Source of the DNA: Chloroflexota bacterium
Lineage (GTDB): Bacteria; Chloroflexota; Limnocylindria; P2-11E
Direction of reading: 5' to 3'
Length of the DNA stretch: 34,268 bases
Assembly (NCBI GenBank): GCA_005889075.1
Contig: VBDQ01000083.1
Coordinates: forward strand, 1 to 34,268
Part shown: piece after piece, positions 1 to 6,523 of the stretch
Numbering within the stretch: position 1 is the first letter of the stretch
Layout of the letters: each line of letters begins with the position of its first letter
Notes under the pieces: generated by a model
The model's input: the letters and a program-made list of their open reading frames with translations, nothing else
What the model was told of the DNA's origin: nothing
Databases searched by the model: none
Position numbers and translations under genes: made by a program

Positions 1-243
1 GAGCTTGAAGACGAGGGTGATCTCGGCGATGCGCTTCGCGAGCGCCTCGGCATCGCCGTGGGTACGGTCCTTCTTGGCCTTTTCCGCGTCGCGCTCTTGC
101 GCGAGCTGCCTCAGCTCGGCACCGGTCGCCTCGATCGCGAGACCCTTCGGCAGCAGGTAGTTCCGCGCATAACCGTCAGCCACGTCTTTCACGTCGCCGA
201 CGCGGCCAAGTCCTTTGACCTCGGTCTTGAGGATGACACGCAT
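1..243 (-). CDS. rplI: 50S ribosomal protein bL9, N-terminal part
   Basis: The first 81 residues of ribosomal protein bL9, which binds 23S rRNA at the base of the L1 stalk. The translation starts [18 protein letters not shown] and continues with [16 protein letters not shown], the conserved N-terminal bL9 domain, then enters the charged connecting helix ([19 protein letters not shown]). The gene runs off the left edge, so its C-terminal domain is missing here. The ATG start fits the family exactly. The gap to the small upstream gene is 15 bases and the ribosome binding site is weak (GACAGGGC). It is last in a minus-strand group mscS - DUF1232 - small membrane protein - rplI. bL9 is usually found with rpsF-ssb-rpsR, so this neighbourhood is less usual. 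Confidence 0.95.
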   Translation of the reverse strand, partial: MRVILKTEVKGLGRVGDVKDVADGYARNYLLPKGLAIEATGAELRQLAQERDAEKAKKDRTHGDAEALAKRIAEITLVFKL

Positions 244-258
244 GCCCTGTCGCGGAGA

Positions 259-441
259 CTAGGAGGAGGCGGAAGACGCCTCGTCGAGCGATGTCTCCTG
301 CTCGCTTCGCCGGAGCTCCATCTCCCACGCGAGGACGGACGCGGCGACCGCCAGAACACCCATGACCGTCAGTGCACCGACGATCGCGAGCAGTGCCTCG
401 ATCGCGCCGAAGATGCCGGGTCCGGAGTCACGGTCGCTCAT
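259..441 (-). CDS. Small single-pass membrane protein (60 aa)
   Basis: A 60-residue protein of unknown function. Residues about 10-38 (IFGAIEALLAIVGALTVMGV onward) form one strong hydrophobic segment, followed by a charged tail rich in Glu, Arg and Ser. The ATG overlaps the stop of the upstream DUF1232 gene by four bases (ATGA), so the two are probably translationally coupled. rplI begins 15 bases after its stop. No family is recognised. Support comes from the tight spacing, the coherent membrane segment and the absence of a better reading on the other strand. Confidence 0.6.
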   Translation of the reverse strand: MSDRDSGPGIFGAIEALLAIVGALTVMGVLAVAASVLAWEMELRRSEQETSLDEASSASS

Positions 442-860
442 GCGCTCCCCTTTCGATCCCGCTGAAGGATCCGATCAAGAGTACCGCGGACGTTGCCGAG
501 CCGATCGCCGAGCAATCGTTCGGCGGTGGCGATGTCGGCGGTGAACTGGTCCTTGTCCTGAGCGATCCGTCTCAAGTGGTCGTCGACGACATCCTGCGGC
601 GCGCTGCGGATGAAGAGGTCGAGGCCGAGCAGGACGACGGCGATGTCGTCGAGCTGTCCAAGGATGGGAACGAAGTCAGGGATCAGATCGATCGGAAGGA
701 TCAGGTAACCGACGATTCCCGCGAGGATCAGCTTCTGACCGGCGGGAACTCGCGAGTCGCGCAGCAGCGCCCACACCAGGCGGATGTAGGTCGGCAGACG
801 TCGGATGAGCTCGACGACGTCGCCGACATCCTTCGGTGGTCGCAAACCCTTAGCCACCAT
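438..860 (-). CDS. DUF1232 (YkvA-like) membrane protein
   Basis: A 140-residue protein of the DUF1232/YkvA family. The hallmark is the central segment LPIDLIPDFVPILGQLDD (about residues 54-71), flanked by hydrophobic stretches that make a membrane hairpin. The C-terminal 50 residues are charged and probably helical. The biochemical role of the family is not established. Its start lies 11 bases inside the end of mscS and its stop overlaps the next small gene by four bases, so the genes form one transcription unit. Pairing with a mechanosensitive channel suggests an envelope role; this is inference from position. Confidence 0.85.
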   Translation of the reverse strand: MVAKGLRPPKDVGDVVELIRRLPTYIRLVWALLRDSRVPAGQKLILAGIVGYLILPIDLIPDFVPILGQLDDIAVVLLGLDLFIRSAPQDVVDDHLRRIAQDKDQFTADIATAERLLGDRLGNVRGTLDRILQRDRKGSA

Positions 861-1617
861 GCACTTCTCCCTGCGGGAACCGTGCCCGGAGCGCCTCGAG
901 CGCGCGGGTAAGCGCGGCCGTCTGGTCGTCAGCCCAGAACGTCACGAGGTACTGCGCCTTGCCGTCCCCGACGCTGCGGAGCTCGACCTGCGCGGGCGGG
1001 TCGGGCGCGATCCCCTTTGTCTTCGCCAATGCTCCACGCACATCTTCCGCGCTGATCGCCGAGGAATCTCCGGGAAGCACGAGCCACGCGCCGACGCGTC
1101 TTGTGGGAAAGCGCGTGAGGTTTACGACCGCCGAGGTCATGAATGTCCCGTTCGGGACGATGACCTCGCGCCCGTCGGCGGTCCGCAGCTGCGTGGTGCG
1201 GAATGAGATCTCCTCGACGCTTCCGGTGTAGCCGGTGACCTCGATCGTGTCTCCGATGCGGAACGGCCGCTCGACCAGGACCCAGATCCCGGCGAAGAAG
1301 TTCTTGAGGATGTCCTGCAGCGAAAGACCGATCACAAGCCCGACGACGCTGAACGAAGTCAGGATCCATCCGAACGCGCCCTGGGTGTAGATCGCGAGGA
1401 TGCCGAGGATGCCGAGCACGATCACGGTCACCTGCGCAAGATTGCCGAGCAGGATGGTGACGTTCGCTTGCGCACGGTTGCGCGCAAGCGAGCGCATCGT
1501 CGCCGCGCGGACGACCCGCGCGACCAAGAGCGCGGCGATGGCGACGAGCAGGGCCCAGAAGGTCCGCCCGCCGTAGTCGAGGAGATTGGCCCGGACCGTC
1601 TCCGGGTCGAGCGGCAC
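850..1617 (-). CDS. MscS-family mechanosensitive ion channel
   Basis: A 255-residue small-conductance mechanosensitive channel homologue, expected to open in the inner membrane when tension rises and release solutes. Hydrophobic helices occupy about residues 19-38 and 55-80. The pore helix TM3 follows (GAFGWILTSFSVVGLVIGLS, then LQDILKNFFAGI), and after it the beta domain with VERPFRIGDTIEV and EVIVPNGTFMTSAVVN, both typical of MscS. The C-terminal domain is short. The GTG start lies six bases downstream of a TAATCT hexamer, so the transcript is probably leaderless. The gene diverges from lexA across 61 bases. It leads the DUF1232 - small protein - rplI group. Confidence 0.92.
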   Translation of the reverse strand: MPLDPETVRANLLDYGGRTFWALLVAIAALLVARVVRAATMRSLARNRAQANVTILLGNLAQVTVIVLGILGILAIYTQGAFGWILTSFSVVGLVIGLSLQDILKNFFAGIWVLVERPFRIGDTIEVTGYTGSVEEISFRTTQLRTADGREVIVPNGTFMTSAVVNLTRFPTRRVGAWLVLPGDSSAISAEDVRGALAKTKGIAPDPPAQVELRSVGDGKAQYLVTFWADDQTAALTRALEALRARFPQGEVHGG

Positions 1618-1623
1618 GCGCCG

Positions 1624-1629
1624 AGATTA
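1624..1629 (-). promoter_or_regulatory. -10 hexamer of mscS (leaderless type)
   Basis: On the minus strand TAATCT ends six bases before the GTG of mscS, so transcription would begin at or next to the start codon. The region where its -35 element would lie (about 1647-1652) is inside the LexA box, which may therefore also act on mscS. Confidence 0.5.
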
Positions 1630-1638
1630 GGGCGTGTC

Positions 1639-1668
1639 TTGACAAGCGAACATCCGTTCGGTTACGCT
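1639..1668 (+). promoter_or_regulatory. lexA promoter with embedded LexA (SOS) box
   Basis: A -35 TTGACA at 1639-1644 and a -10 TACGCT at 1663-1668 are separated by 18 bases. The spacer holds CGAACATCCGTTCG (1647-1660), a perfect palindrome in its outer five bases and a match to the Gram-positive/actinobacterial SOS box. Bound LexA would cover the promoter, giving the usual autorepression. The GTG of lexA lies ten bases after the -10, so the mRNA leader is only a few bases or none. I saw no second copy of this box by eye elsewhere in the window. Confidence 0.85.
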
Positions 1669-1678
1669 CGCCGGCAGC

Positions 1679-2290
1679 GTGACCAAACAGGACCAGCAGC
1701 GGGCGGAAAAGATCCTGGCGTACATCCGCGAGACCGTCGCCGAGCGGGGCTACCCGCCGAGCGTCCGTGAGATCGCGGAGGCCGTCGGGCTCGCCTCGAC
1801 CTCTGCGGTGCACCACCATCTCACCAAGCTCGAGCGCGAGGGGCGCCTGACGAAAGAGGCGACGCGCAGCCGTGCACTCAGCTTGCCCGGGATGCTCGGT
1901 GGCAAGGTCGTCAAGGCGCCGATCGTCGGTGAGATCGCGGCCGGCCAACCGATCTACGCCTACGACGACCGCACCGAGACGATGACGCTTCCCGGCGACC
2001 TCGCGGCAGGGAAGGGTCGCGAGACCTTCGTTCTGCGCGTACGCGGCAAGTCGATGATCGATGACCACATCGATGACGGCGACTTCGTGGTCGTGCAGGA
2101 GCAATCGAATGCGCGTGACGGCGACATCGTCGTGGCCCTGCTCGAGGACAACGTGGCCACCCTCAAGCGCTTCTACAAAGAGAAGGACCGCATTCGCCTG
2201 CAGCCCGCGAACGGAACGATGGCCCCGATCTACGCGCGCGACGTCCAGATCCAGGGGAAGGTGATCGGCGTCATTCGACGCCTCGCCTAA
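1679..2290 (+). CDS. lexA: LexA repressor, SOS response regulator
   Basis: A 203-residue transcriptional repressor with self-cleaving protease activity (S24). The N-terminal winged helix (residues 1-67) contains GYPPSVREIAEAVGLAS and the recognition region STSAVHHHLTKLEREG. The cleavage site is Ala88-Gly89 in GEIAAGQPI. The catalytic Ser125 is in VRGKSMIDD and Lys163 in VATLKRF. DNA damage loads RecA, which triggers cleavage and releases target promoters. Start is GTG, chosen because it gives the standard N-terminus. Its own promoter carries a LexA box. It is the first gene of a probable operon with two HTH_42 proteins and dinB, 12 bases ahead of the first. Confidence 0.97.
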   Translation: MTKQDQQRAEKILAYIRETVAERGYPPSVREIAEAVGLASTSAVHHHLTKLEREGRLTKEATRSRALSLPGMLGGKVVKAPIVGEIAAGQPIYAYDDRTETMTLPGDLAAGKGRETFVLRVRGKSMIDDHIDDGDFVVVQEQSNARDGDIVVALLEDNVATLKRFYKEKDRIRLQPANGTMAPIYARDVQIQGKVIGVIRRLA

Positions 2291-2302
2291 CCTCGGCGCA
2301 CC

Positions 2303-3421
2303 ATGCCGGTCCGCGCTCCTCTGCTCACCCTGCGTGAGCTGAATCGCGCGCTGCTCGCACGGCAGATGCTGCTCGAGCGCCGGCGGCTCGGCGTGGTCGA
2401 GGCGATCGAGCGTCTCGGATGCCTCCAGGGCCAGTGGGCGCCGGCACCGTATGTCTCGCTCTGGAGCAGGCTCGCAGAGTTCGATCGTGAGCGGCTGACA
2501 CACGCGATCGACAAGCGCGAAGTCGTGAAAGCGACCCTCATGCGCGGGACGCTGCACCTCGTAAGCGCACGCGAATACCCCGCGTACGCGGTCGCGACGG
2601 CCGAAGGGCGCTTCAGTGCCTGGCGGCCCCCCGGCAGCCCCGAGATGCACGAGCTCGCGACCCTGCAGAAGAGCGTCCTGGCCTTCGCCGCGAAGGAGCC
2701 ACGCTCGCGGGAAGATCTGAAGGCACACATCGTCCAGCACCTGCCCCGGCGAGCTCTCGATGACGAGCGCCTTCGCAGCTGGTTCCTCTACGCCGCCGTC
2801 GCGATGAGCGGGCTCATCTGGGAAGCCCCCAGCGCGCGGTTCGACCATCGGCAGCTCGCTCGATTCGTCGCGCCGCCGGCCGCGCTCAGGCGGAACCCGC
2901 GGCCCGAGGTCGCGTATGACCTGGTCGTGCGGCGCCACCTCGGTGCGTTCGGACCAGCGACCGTCGCGGACGTCGCCGCTTGGAGCAGCGTCCGCGTGCC
3001 CCACATCCGCGCCGCGGTCGCGCGGATCAAGCAGGTCCGCCGTTTCACCGACGACCGCGGGCGCGAGCTGTTCGACCTGCCGAAGGCGCCGCGGCCGCCC
3101 TCGGACACGTCGGCGCCGGTGCGCTTCCTCGCGCGGTTCGACGCCGCGATCCTGGGACACGTCGCCTCGGAGCGCGCGCGGATCCTGCCCGAGAAGTGGC
3201 GGAAACAGGTCATCTTCTCCGCCGAGGTGTGGCAGACCTTCACTGTCGACGGGTTCGTGGCCGGGCGTTGGACCATCGCGGTGCGTCCGAAGGAGGCCAT
3301 CCTGGAGCTCAAGCCATTCGCGCGTCTCGGGCGCGCGGACCGAGCAGCGCTTCTCGCCGAGGGCGAGCGGCTCGTCCGCTTCTATGCGCCTGAAGCGAAA
3401 ACGCACGCGGTCCGCGGATGA
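2303..3421 (+). CDS. HTH_42 winged-helix protein, AlkZ-like DNA glycosylase candidate (copy 1)
   Basis: A 372-residue member of the winged-helix DNA-binding (HTH_42, AlkZ/YcaQ) superfamily. Characterised members are DNA glycosylases that remove alkylated bases and unhook crosslinks. Near the N-terminus GCLQGQWAP has Gln42-x-Gln44, the position of the AlkZ catalytic QxQ motif, followed by the family pattern PYVSLWSRLAEF. Later family blocks are MRGTLHLVSAREY and FLARFDAAILGH, and the C-terminal wing is intact (TVDGFVAGRW). It starts 12 bases after lexA and overlaps copy 2 by four bases (ATGA). A TAACCT hexamer nine bases before the ATG could be an internal promoter. The enzymatic function is inferred from motif and operon context. 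Confidence 0.85.
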   Translation: MPVRAPLLTLRELNRALLARQMLLERRRLGVVEAIERLGCLQGQWAPAPYVSLWSRLAEFDRERLTHAIDKREVVKATLMRGTLHLVSAREYPAYAVATAEGRFSAWRPPGSPEMHELATLQKSVLAFAAKEPRSREDLKAHIVQHLPRRALDDERLRSWFLYAAVAMSGLIWEAPSARFDHRQLARFVAPPAALRRNPRPEVAYDLVVRRHLGAFGPATVADVAAWSSVRVPHIRAAVARIKQVRRFTDDRGRELFDLPKAPRPPSDTSAPVRFLARFDAAILGHVASERARILPEKWRKQVIFSAEVWQTFTVDGFVAGRWTIAVRPKEAILELKPFARLGRADRAALLAEGERLVRFYAPEAKTHAVRG

Positions 3422-4545
3422 GGGCTTCGCGCACGCCGCGAACGCTGACGCTGCGGGAGCTCAACCGGGCGACGCTTGCGCGACAGCTGCTGTTGCACCG
3501 GGCCAAGCTCAACGTGGTCACCGGCGTCGAGCGCCTTGCGGCCCTCCAGGCGCAGTGGTCGCCATCGCCGTATTTCGCACTCTGGTCGCGGCTCGCCGAG
3601 TTCCGGCGGGAGCGGCTCTGGTCGGCGCTCGAACGGCACACGATCGTTCGAGCTCGGCTCATGCGCGGCACCTTGCACCTGGTGAGCGCGCGAGATTTCT
3701 ACGCGTACGCGGTCGCCACTCAGGATCTCCAGCGCGGCGCGTGGAATCGGATACAGGTCACGCGCGGCGCCGACCCCGAGCGAGTGGCCGCGCTCGCGGT
3801 CGCGTTCGCGCGGACGCCGCAGGCGAAGGAGGCCGTCATCGCACACCTGCGGGAGCGCATGGGGGATGTCTTCAACGAACGGTTCGCATGGCTGCTCTGG
3901 CGCTACGTCAGCGCGCACGCCGACCTCGTGTCGGCACCACCGGGAGGGCACTGGGAGTACGGCGGAACCGAGGCCCCGTATGTCGCCGCCAGCCACTGGA
4001 TCGGCGGCGACGGCCGGCCATCGGAAGCGCTCGCACTCGAACGGCTCGTCCGCCGCTGCATCGCTGCATTCGGTCCGGTCAGCTTGGCCGACATCGCGAA
4101 GTTCGCAGGGCAGGTGGCGCCGCGGCTTCGCCCGACGCTCGAGGCGCTCGCGCCCAAGCTCCGCACCTTCAAGGACGAGGCCGGTCGCACGCTGTTCGAC
4201 CTGCCCACGGCACCGCGGCCGGCGGCGGGGACGCGCGCGCCGGCGCGCTTTCTCCCGCGCTACGACGAGGTGCTCATCGCCTATCAGCACCGCGAGCGCA
4301 TCGTGAGCTCCAAGTTCCGCTCGGCGCTCTATGCCAAGAACGGCATCATCGAAGCCGCTCTCCTCATCGACGGGATGGTCGCCGCGACCTGGTCGATCGC
4401 GCGAGCGAAGGACCAGGCCGTGCTCGAGATCCATCCACTCACGCGCATCGCCCCGAGCGATCGGGCCGACGCGACCACCGAAGGCGAGCGTCTGGTGCGG
4501 TTCGCGGTGCCCGAGGCGCGCTCGTACGGGGTCCGCTACCGATGA
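3418..4545 (+). CDS. HTH_42 winged-helix protein, AlkZ-like DNA glycosylase candidate (copy 2)
   Basis: A 375-residue paralogue of the preceding gene that can be aligned along its whole length: LTLRELNRA near the start, then ALQAQWSPSPYFALWSRL with Gln44-x-Gln46, then MRGTLHLVSARDF, FLPRYDEVLIAY and IDGMVAATW. Both copies keep the QxQ motif, so neither looks like a dead duplicate. Divergence through most of the length suggests an old duplication with different substrate preference. Four-base overlaps (ATGA) join it to copy 1 and to dinB, so all are probably translated from the LexA-controlled mRNA. The expected role is excision of bulky or crosslinking alkyl adducts; this is inference. Confidence 0.85.
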   Translation: MRASRTPRTLTLRELNRATLARQLLLHRAKLNVVTGVERLAALQAQWSPSPYFALWSRLAEFRRERLWSALERHTIVRARLMRGTLHLVSARDFYAYAVATQDLQRGAWNRIQVTRGADPERVAALAVAFARTPQAKEAVIAHLRERMGDVFNERFAWLLWRYVSAHADLVSAPPGGHWEYGGTEAPYVAASHWIGGDGRPSEALALERLVRRCIAAFGPVSLADIAKFAGQVAPRLRPTLEALAPKLRTFKDEAGRTLFDLPTAPRPAAGTRAPARFLPRYDEVLIAYQHRERIVSSKFRSALYAKNGIIEAALLIDGMVAATWSIARAKDQAVLEIHPLTRIAPSDRADATTEGERLVRFAVPEARSYGVRYR

Positions 4546-5756
4546 GCGACGTGCGGGCGATCCTCCACTGCGACCTCGACGCGTTCTACGCATCGGTGGA
4601 GCAGCGAGACCACTCGGAATATCGAGGCAAGCCGGTCATCGTCGGCGGCGCACCCGGCGAGCGCGGGGTTGTCATGGCGGCGTCGTACGAGGCACGCGCG
4701 TTCGGCGTGCGCTCGGCGATGCCGCTACGCACCGCAGCGTTGCTGTGCCCCGACGCGATCTTCGTCCCGGGCGACCGCGACGCTTACGTCACGGCGTCCG
4801 AGCAAGTCATGGCGCTCTTCCGTGAGCGCACGCCCCTCGTGGAACCGATCTCGCTCGACGAGGCCTTCCTCGACGTCACCGCGACCGAGCACCTGTTCGG
4901 CGATCGGGAGTCGATGGCGCGTGCGATCAAGCGCGAGGTGCGCGAGCGCTGCGGCCTGGTCATCTCGGTCGGCGTCGCGACGAACAAGCTCTGCGCCAAG
5001 ATCGGGTCGGACCTGCGCAAGCCTGACGGGCTCGTCGTCGTCGCGCCTGGCGGGGAGGCGGCCTTCCTCGCGCCGCTCGCCATCGAACGGCTCTGGGGCG
5101 TGGGCGTGCGGACGCGCGAGCTGCTCGCCGGGTGGGGCATCACGACGATCGGAGCCCTCGCGGCGTTCGACCGCGAAGCCCTGGAGACGCGCCTCGGCGA
5201 GTTTGGCGTCGCGATCTGGGAGCGTGCGCATGGCATCGACGACGGCTCTGTGACCCCGAGCGAGGATTACGTTCCGAAGTCCGTCGGCCATTCCCACACG
5301 TTCTTCGAGAACACGCTCGACACCCGCACGATCGAGTCGACGCTGCTTCGCCTCTCGGAAGGAGTCGGGCAGCGACTGCGGGACCAGGCGCTGCTCGGGC
5401 GGACGATCACCCTCACGCTGCGTGTCGCGCCGTTCGAAACCCGCACGAGACAGCGAACGCTCGCAGACGCCACGAACGACGACCAGAGAATCTTCCACGT
5501 CGCACGAGACCTGCTCCGCGAAGCCCTCGCCGAGGACCGCGAGGGCGGCCACATCAGCCCGGTCCGCCTCGTGGGGGTCACGGCGTCCGGGCTCGTCGGC
5601 GGTGAGCAGCTCAAGTTGTTCGAGGTGGCCCGTCACAACCGGCTCAACGCCGCGTTAGACGCAGTTCGCGCTCGTTTCGGCGACGAGGCACTCGATCGGG
5701 CGAGCGCGAAGAGCCTCAAAGAGCGCCGTCGTTTCAGCGGACACAAGTCGCGTTGA
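4542..5756 (+). CDS. dinB: DNA polymerase IV (Y-family translesion polymerase)
   Basis: A 404-residue error-prone polymerase that copies across damaged template. The N-terminal active site ILHCDLDAFYASVEQ supplies Asp11, and SLDEAFLD supplies Asp106 and Glu107 for the two metals. The palm and fingers continue with SVGVATNKLCAKIGSDLRKP and the helix-hairpin-helix block RLWGVGVRTRELLAGWGI. The little-finger domain fills the C-terminal third. Near the C-terminus EQLKLFE resembles the clamp-binding motif QLxLF. The ATG overlaps the stop of the second HTH_42 gene. As the last gene of the lexA operon it should be induced by DNA damage. Confidence 0.96.
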   Translation: MSDVRAILHCDLDAFYASVEQRDHSEYRGKPVIVGGAPGERGVVMAASYEARAFGVRSAMPLRTAALLCPDAIFVPGDRDAYVTASEQVMALFRERTPLVEPISLDEAFLDVTATEHLFGDRESMARAIKREVRERCGLVISVGVATNKLCAKIGSDLRKPDGLVVVAPGGEAAFLAPLAIERLWGVGVRTRELLAGWGITTIGALAAFDREALETRLGEFGVAIWERAHGIDDGSVTPSEDYVPKSVGHSHTFFENTLDTRTIESTLLRLSEGVGQRLRDQALLGRTITLTLRVAPFETRTRQRTLADATNDDQRIFHVARDLLREALAEDREGGHISPVRLVGVTASGLVGGEQLKLFEVARHNRLNAALDAVRARFGDEALDRASAKSLKERRRFSGHKSR

Positions 5757-5778
5757 TCACCATGTTCCCCTCATCCGA

Positions 5779-5848
5779 TGTGGACAGCGTGCTCGGTCGC
5801 TGTGGAGAACTCTGTGGAGAACTTGGTGGACAGACCACCTTGTCCGAA
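5779..5848 (+). repeat. Cluster of DnaA-box-like 9-mers in a 12-base tandem repeat
   Basis: TGTGGACAG at 5779, TGTGGAGAA at 5801 and 5813, GGTGGACAG at 5825, and TTGTCCGAA at 5840. The first three differ by one base from TGTGGACAA, the reverse complement of the high-GC DnaA box TTGTCCACA. The units at 5801, 5813 and 5825 are exactly 12 bases apart. GGTGG-acaga-CCACC (5825-5839) can also form a small hairpin. No AT-rich unwinding region is visible nearby. Function is unknown: DnaA binding, an end-of-operon hairpin, or a chance repeat. Confidence 0.45.
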
Positions 5849-5903
5849 TGAGGTGGCCTGTCGATGATGCGCCGGTCCAAAAGCGCGAAGGGGAAGGTAA
5901 GGG

Positions 5904-6173
5904 GTGGAAGACCGGATCGCCCAGATGGCGATCGACTTCATCTCGTTCTGTTTCTTGCGGCGCTCGGTGGAGTGGCCGCTTTTATACGACGAGATGTGCT
6001 ACGTCGCTTCGAACCGCCTCTATCGCGGCATGGGGTATGGGGAGCTGCGCGAGGCGGGTCTCGATCTGACACTCGGCGGCCTCGTGCGGACGAGCTGGAT
6101 CGCGAACGAGGTGACGCGCGAGATGCGGATGGACAACCGGCAGCTGCGCGGAGGTCTTCTGGCGGCGAGCTAG
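5904..6173 (+). CDS. Hypothetical protein (89 aa)
   Basis: An 89-residue protein with no recognised family. It begins with GTG after a purine-rich GGGAAGGTAAGG that can act as ribosome binding site. The sequence is mixed and soluble-looking, with an aromatic N-terminal half (FISFCFLRRSVEWPLLYDEM) and two internal Cys. It stands alone between the dinB unit and tRNA-Asp and is closed by a good intrinsic terminator 23 bases after its stop, which supports real transcription of the region. Confidence 0.55.
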   Translation: MEDRIAQMAIDFISFCFLRRSVEWPLLYDEMCYVASNRLYRGMGYGELREAGLDLTLGGLVRTSWIANEVTREMRMDNRQLRGGLLAAS

Positions 6174-6196
6174 CCCGACGTTGGCCACACCGGCGG

Positions 6197-6236
6197 GGCG
6201 GCGAGGGAAAGGAAGCGCACTCGCCGCCTCTTTTTC
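6197..6236 (+). terminator. Rho-independent terminator
   Basis: GGCGGCGAG (6197-6205) pairs perfectly with CTCGCCGCC (6220-6228) around a 14-base loop, followed at once by TCTTTTTC. It is the clearest intrinsic terminator in the window and separates the small gene from tRNA-Asp. Confidence 0.85.
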
Positions 6237-6304
6237 TTCGCGGACGTGCGCTCTGGCACAATGAGCGTCCAAGGGGAGCGCGAAAACGCGCTTTTCTTCG
6301 TCCT

Positions 6305-6381
6305 GGTCCCGTGGTGCAGCGGCCTAGCATACGTCCCTGTCAAGGACGAGATCGCCGGTTCGAATCCGGTCGGGACCGCCA
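6305..6381 (+). tRNA. tRNA-Asp (anticodon GTC)
   Basis: A 77-base tRNA with the 3' CCA encoded. The acceptor arm GGTCCCG pairs with CGGGACC. The anticodon stem CGTCC/GGACG holds the loop CTGTCAA with anticodon GTC. The T arm is GCCGG-TTCGAAT-CCGGT with one G-U pair. A CACAAT hexamer at 6257-6262 could be its -10, but no convincing -35 is seen. Confidence 0.97.
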
Positions 6382-6510
6382 GACTGAACAAGTTTCAATG
6401 CCCTCACCGTCGGGGTTGAGGACCGGGGCGCGCGATCTCACAGGTCTACGTGCTGGACTACCGGCGCTCTCATGTCGGGCGCCTTCTCCAAAAATGCTCG
6501 ATTCGGCTTC

Positions 6511-6516
6511 TAGGAT
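6511..6516 (+). promoter_or_regulatory. -10 hexamer of the first M23 lipoprotein gene
   Basis: TAGGAT ends seven bases before the ATG at 6524. No clear -35 is seen. This matches the leaderless arrangement found at several other unit-leading genes here. Confidence 0.4.
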
Positions 6517-6523
6517 CACAAGG

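Noticed and set aside
929-3406. 825-codon minus-strand frame
   Set aside because: Shadow of lexA, mscS and the first HTH_42 gene in GC-rich DNA, rich in Arg, Pro and Gly with no domain.
5779-5848. Complete chromosomal origin
   Set aside because: No dnaA, dnaN or AT-rich unwinding region nearby and few boxes.
6170-6391. Minus-strand reading MFSLAVPTGFEPAISSLTG across tRNA-Asp
   Set aside because: It is the antisense of the tRNA; this peptide type is a familiar false protein created by tRNA genes.
5864-6523. N-terminal extension of the first M23 lipoprotein back to 5864
   Set aside because: The extension reads through the small gene, the terminator and tRNA-Asp; ATG 6524 gives a lipoprotein signal.
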